Assembly (NCBI RefSeq): GCF_932526225.1
Contig: NC_064045.1
Span: 4,228,498 to 4,288,497 of the forward strand
DNA: 60,000 bases
Source of the DNA: Nematostella vectensis
Taxonomy: Eukaryota; Cnidaria; Anthozoa; Actiniaria; Edwardsiidae
Direction of reading: 5' to 3'
The notes beneath the pieces were generated by a model that worked only from the letters and a program-made list of their open reading frames with translations, was not told where the DNA came from and ran no database searches. Of the stretch, positions 57,698 through 60,000 are shown piece after piece; the stretch's first letter is position 1; every line of letters starts with the position of its first letter. Position numbers and translations under genes: made by a program.

Positions 57698-58288
57698 ATG
57701 AGTAATAGTAACGTTTGGCTTAGTGTCTTCTTGCCTGCTTCTGTATGCATCGCCTTTATGATATGGAGTGTTCTGCTTTGTTTGTATTTTGGTATGAAAA
57801 GCGCAAAAGGAACGGATAATTTGGATAAAGAGCAGTCATTCGTCTTAAAAAGGCGCAGAATAGCCTACTTGAGAAAAATCTTCCAAAAAATAAAGGGGGC
57901 ATGTAAAGGAAAGGAGTCCCGTTTGATGACAGATACAAGTGGGGCATGTAAAGGAAAGGAGTCCCGTTTGATGACAGATACAAGTGGGGCATGTAAAGGA
58001 AAGGAGTCCCGTTTGATGACAGATACAAGTGGGGCGTGTGAAGGAAAGGAGTCCCGTTTGATGACAGATACAAGTAAAGAATCTGGCTCTTTCTCGACCT
58101 CAAGCGAGATGCAAAAGAACAAGACCCAAACTCGCCTCAGCATGTACCCAAGCTACTTTAGAAGGCCTCTTGACACGAAAGAGATGATGACAGGGGACGC
58201 GGACAGGGAACCTAACGTCATAATCGAAGGGACGATGTGGTCTTACACGCCAGCCTTGTTTTTACATTATGCCACCTTTAGGGGATAA
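57698..58288 (+). CDS. Small single-pass membrane protein with four 15-residue repeats
   Basis: The frame from ATG 57698 encodes 196 residues. Residues about 6-32 form one hydrophobic helix (WLSVFLPASVCIAFMIWSVL onward), so this is a signal-anchor or single-pass membrane protein. A Lys/Arg-rich juxtamembrane segment (LKRRRIAYLRKIFQKIK) follows. Then come four nearly identical 15-residue repeats (GACKGKESRLMTDTS; the fourth has CEGK). The C-terminal part is Ser/Thr-rich, ending HYATFRG. The DNA repeats are 45 bp and almost identical, so the expansion is recent. The architecture (short N-terminus, one helix, polar tail) resembles the gene at 53539. No family recognised. Confidence 0.6.
   Translation: MSNSNVWLSVFLPASVCIAFMIWSVLLCLYFGMKSAKGTDNLDKEQSFVLKRRRIAYLRKIFQKIKGACKGKESRLMTDTSGACKGKESRLMTDTSGACKGKESRLMTDTSGACEGKESRLMTDTSKESGSFSTSSEMQKNKTQTRLSMYPSYFRRPLDTKEMMTGDADREPNVIIEGTMWSYTPALFLHYATFRG
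57894..58073 (+). repeat. 45-bp coding tandem repeat, four copies
   Basis: Four copies of a 45-bp unit (GGGGCATGTAAAGGAAAGGA, GTCCCGTTTGATGACAGATA, CAAGT). The first three are identical. The last differs at two positions (CGTGTGAAGG). Confidence 0.95.
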
Positions 58289-58507
58289 GTAAACTGTGAA
58301 AGAGGAACTTTATCAACTTTAGAAATATTAGGATATGAAAGTAAAGCCTTGCTAGACTTTACCCAATGTGATAGTATGTTTACAGTCAATCAAGTCAAAC
58401 CATTGTAGTGCACAATTTTCTTGTTCTTTTTATTATTTATGGTAAGCGCGTGATGTGTTCCCTAGTAAGAACGTTTACTCATAAGCGAGTGTTGTGTTTA
58501 TTGTATT
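58289..58507. other. 3' flank, nothing seen
   Basis: AT-rich sequence after the gene. It includes the first isolated GTGATGTGTT and GTGTTGTGTT blocks that anticipate the downstream satellite. Confidence 0.5.
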
Positions 58508-59015
58508 GGTAACGCCTAGTGCACACTAGCAACATAACAACATAACGACATGGGCGCGCGCGCTATGTTCAGCCCGACATAACGACATTAAAACATAATG
58601 ACATAAAAGAAAAGACATGTTTTTTCTCTTATGTCGTTATGTCCATGTCGTTATGTCGAAAATAATGCCTAGTGCACACTAGCGACATAACAACATAACG
58701 ACATGGGCGCGCGCACTCTTATCTTCGACATAACGACATAGACATAACGACATAAGAGAAAAAACATGTTTTTTCTCTTATGTCGTTATGTCCATGTCGT
58801 TATGTCGGAAATAATGCCTAGTGCACACTAGCGACATAACAACATAACGACATGGGCGCGCGCACTCTTATCTTCGACATAACGACATAAGAGAAAAAAA
58901 CATGTTTTTTCTCTTATGTCGTTATGTCCATGTCGTTATGTCGAAAATAATGCCTAGTGCACACTTGCGACATAACAACATAACGACATGGGCGCGCGCA
59001 CTCTTATCTTCCAGT
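58508..59015. repeat. About 136-154-bp palindromic satellite, four copies
   Basis: Four units starting at GCCTAGTGCACACTAG (58513, 58667, 58815, 58951). Each contains ACATAACGACATGGGCGCGC and, further on, the inverted TCTTATGTCGTTATGTCCAT, so each unit folds back on itself. Units differ in length by 6-18 bp. Confidence 0.9.
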
Positions 59016-59515
59016 GTTTACTGGTAACCGCGTGGTGCGTTTACTGGTAAGCGCGTGATGTGTTTACTAACCGCGTGATGTGTTTACTGGTAAGCGCGTA
59101 ATGTGTTTACTGGTAAGCGCGTAAGGTGTTTACTGATAAGCGCGTGGTGTTTTTATTGGTAAGTGGGTGATTTGTGTGCTGGTAAGCGCGTAATGTGTTT
59201 GCTAGTAAGCGCGTGATGTGTTTACTAATAAGCGCGTGATGTGTTTACTTGTAAGCGAGTGATGTGTTTAGTGGCAAGCGCGTGATGTGTTTATTGGTAA
59301 GCGCGTGTTGTGTTTATTTGTAAGCGCGTGTTGTGTTTATCGTTAAGCGCGTGATCTGTTTACTAGTAAGAGAGTTTACTTGTAAGCGAGTGTTGTGCTT
59401 ACTGGTAAGCGCGAGATATGTTTACTGGTAAGTGCGTGATGTGTTTACTGGTAAGCGCGTAATGTGTTAACTGATAAGCTCGTGATGTGTTTATTGGTAA
59501 GCGCGTGGTTTTTTC
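59016..59515. repeat. About 22-bp minisatellite TTTACTGGTAAGCGCGTGATGTG
   Basis: About 22 imperfect copies of a 22-23-bp unit, TTTACTGGTAAGCG followed by CGTGATGTG, with substitutions at several positions. It directly follows the palindromic satellite. Isolated copies also occur at 58440-58500. Confidence 0.92.
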
Positions 59516-60000
59516 GTAATAATATCAATCGCGCGTTGAATAGGATTACATTCTCCGTGCTCGCGATGCACTTCGTGCATCTTTCTTCGGCACTTCTTGC
59601 CCACACTACGCGTACTCGATATCTTCGGGCGGTCTGTAACCTATGAAATGAACAAAGACCCTGATGACCAAAATAATCCACTTGATAATGCTAAGCCCCG
59701 AACCCCCAACAGCGCAACTGATAACTCCCCTTACAAAACAAACACACATGACGTCAACTCGCTCGCACTCGTGGCTTGTAAATCCAGATAGGGTTCCTTC
59801 TTTCACTTCAGCAGCATATTAAGTTTTCCTTCTAGTACAAATATTTAAAAAAGCCATATAATAAATAACTTATTGACCTCTCCCGCTCGGTTAATATGTA
59901 GATTGGAAGCAAGATTTCAGGACTTTTTAAAGATTTTTTGGGTAACTTCTGCGCTTCAGTAAAGCAAAACAAAAAATGGAAAAATAAGAAATGAGTAATT
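59516..60000. other. No gene seen
   Basis: Unique sequence to the window end. Short frames only (a plus frame to 59791 includes NKDPDDQNNPLDNAKPRTPN). No domain recognised. Confidence 0.4.

Overview
The window looks like nuclear DNA of an invertebrate metazoan, probably a cnidarian such as a sea anemone, although the species cannot be proved from sequence alone. Genes have short GT-AG introns, the background is AT-rich and full of microsatellites and MITEs, and the transposon relics (Penelope-like, 2A-bearing LINE, Helitron-type, Harbinger-type, hAT-like) are a mix typical of cnidarians and other basal animals. The six-frame translations inside the many minisatellites are artefacts.

Layout. 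(1) 1-20,900: a large inverted duplication carrying two near-identical ABCC/MRP-type ABC transporter genes that converge tail to tail. Copy A (plus strand, 346-6818) runs off the left edge. Copy B (minus strand, 20877-12347) is complete, with seven exons whose phases all agree and a predicted product of 1303 residues. The arms also share intronic minisatellites, a microsatellite and a MITE. The 5 kb spacer holds two minisatellites and no convincing gene. (2) 20,900-30,700: a MITE, a long exon of 17-residue charged repeats with a frameshift, a decayed zinc-finger segment of Helitron-replicase type, and long stretches without genes. (3) 30,700-35,700: a GC-rich, apparently intronless, decayed element with a Cys-rich zinc-binding segment, a B-family DNA polymerase and a superfamily 1 helicase, preceded by hairpin repeats and interrupted by a 62-bp minisatellite. 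This is the most unusual unit in the window. (4) 36,000-48,500: a transposon graveyard with Penelope-like GIY-YIG and RT fragments, a Myb/SANT-only DNA transposon, nested terminal-inverted-repeat elements, a LINE 5' end encoding a 2A-like peptide, a hammerhead ribozyme, a LINE RT tail and a hAT-like remnant. (5) 49,125-51,800: a complete three-exon DXO/Dom3Z (mRNA decapping exoribonuclease) gene. (6) 53,500-60,000: two small genes for single-pass membrane proteins (one frameshifted), a foldback-type element and two tandem satellites.

Only the ABCC pair, DXO, and probably the two small membrane-protein genes look like host genes in working order. The ABCC pair are exporters at a membrane and DXO acts in RNA 5'-end quality control. 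I see no operon-like or functional link between these loci.
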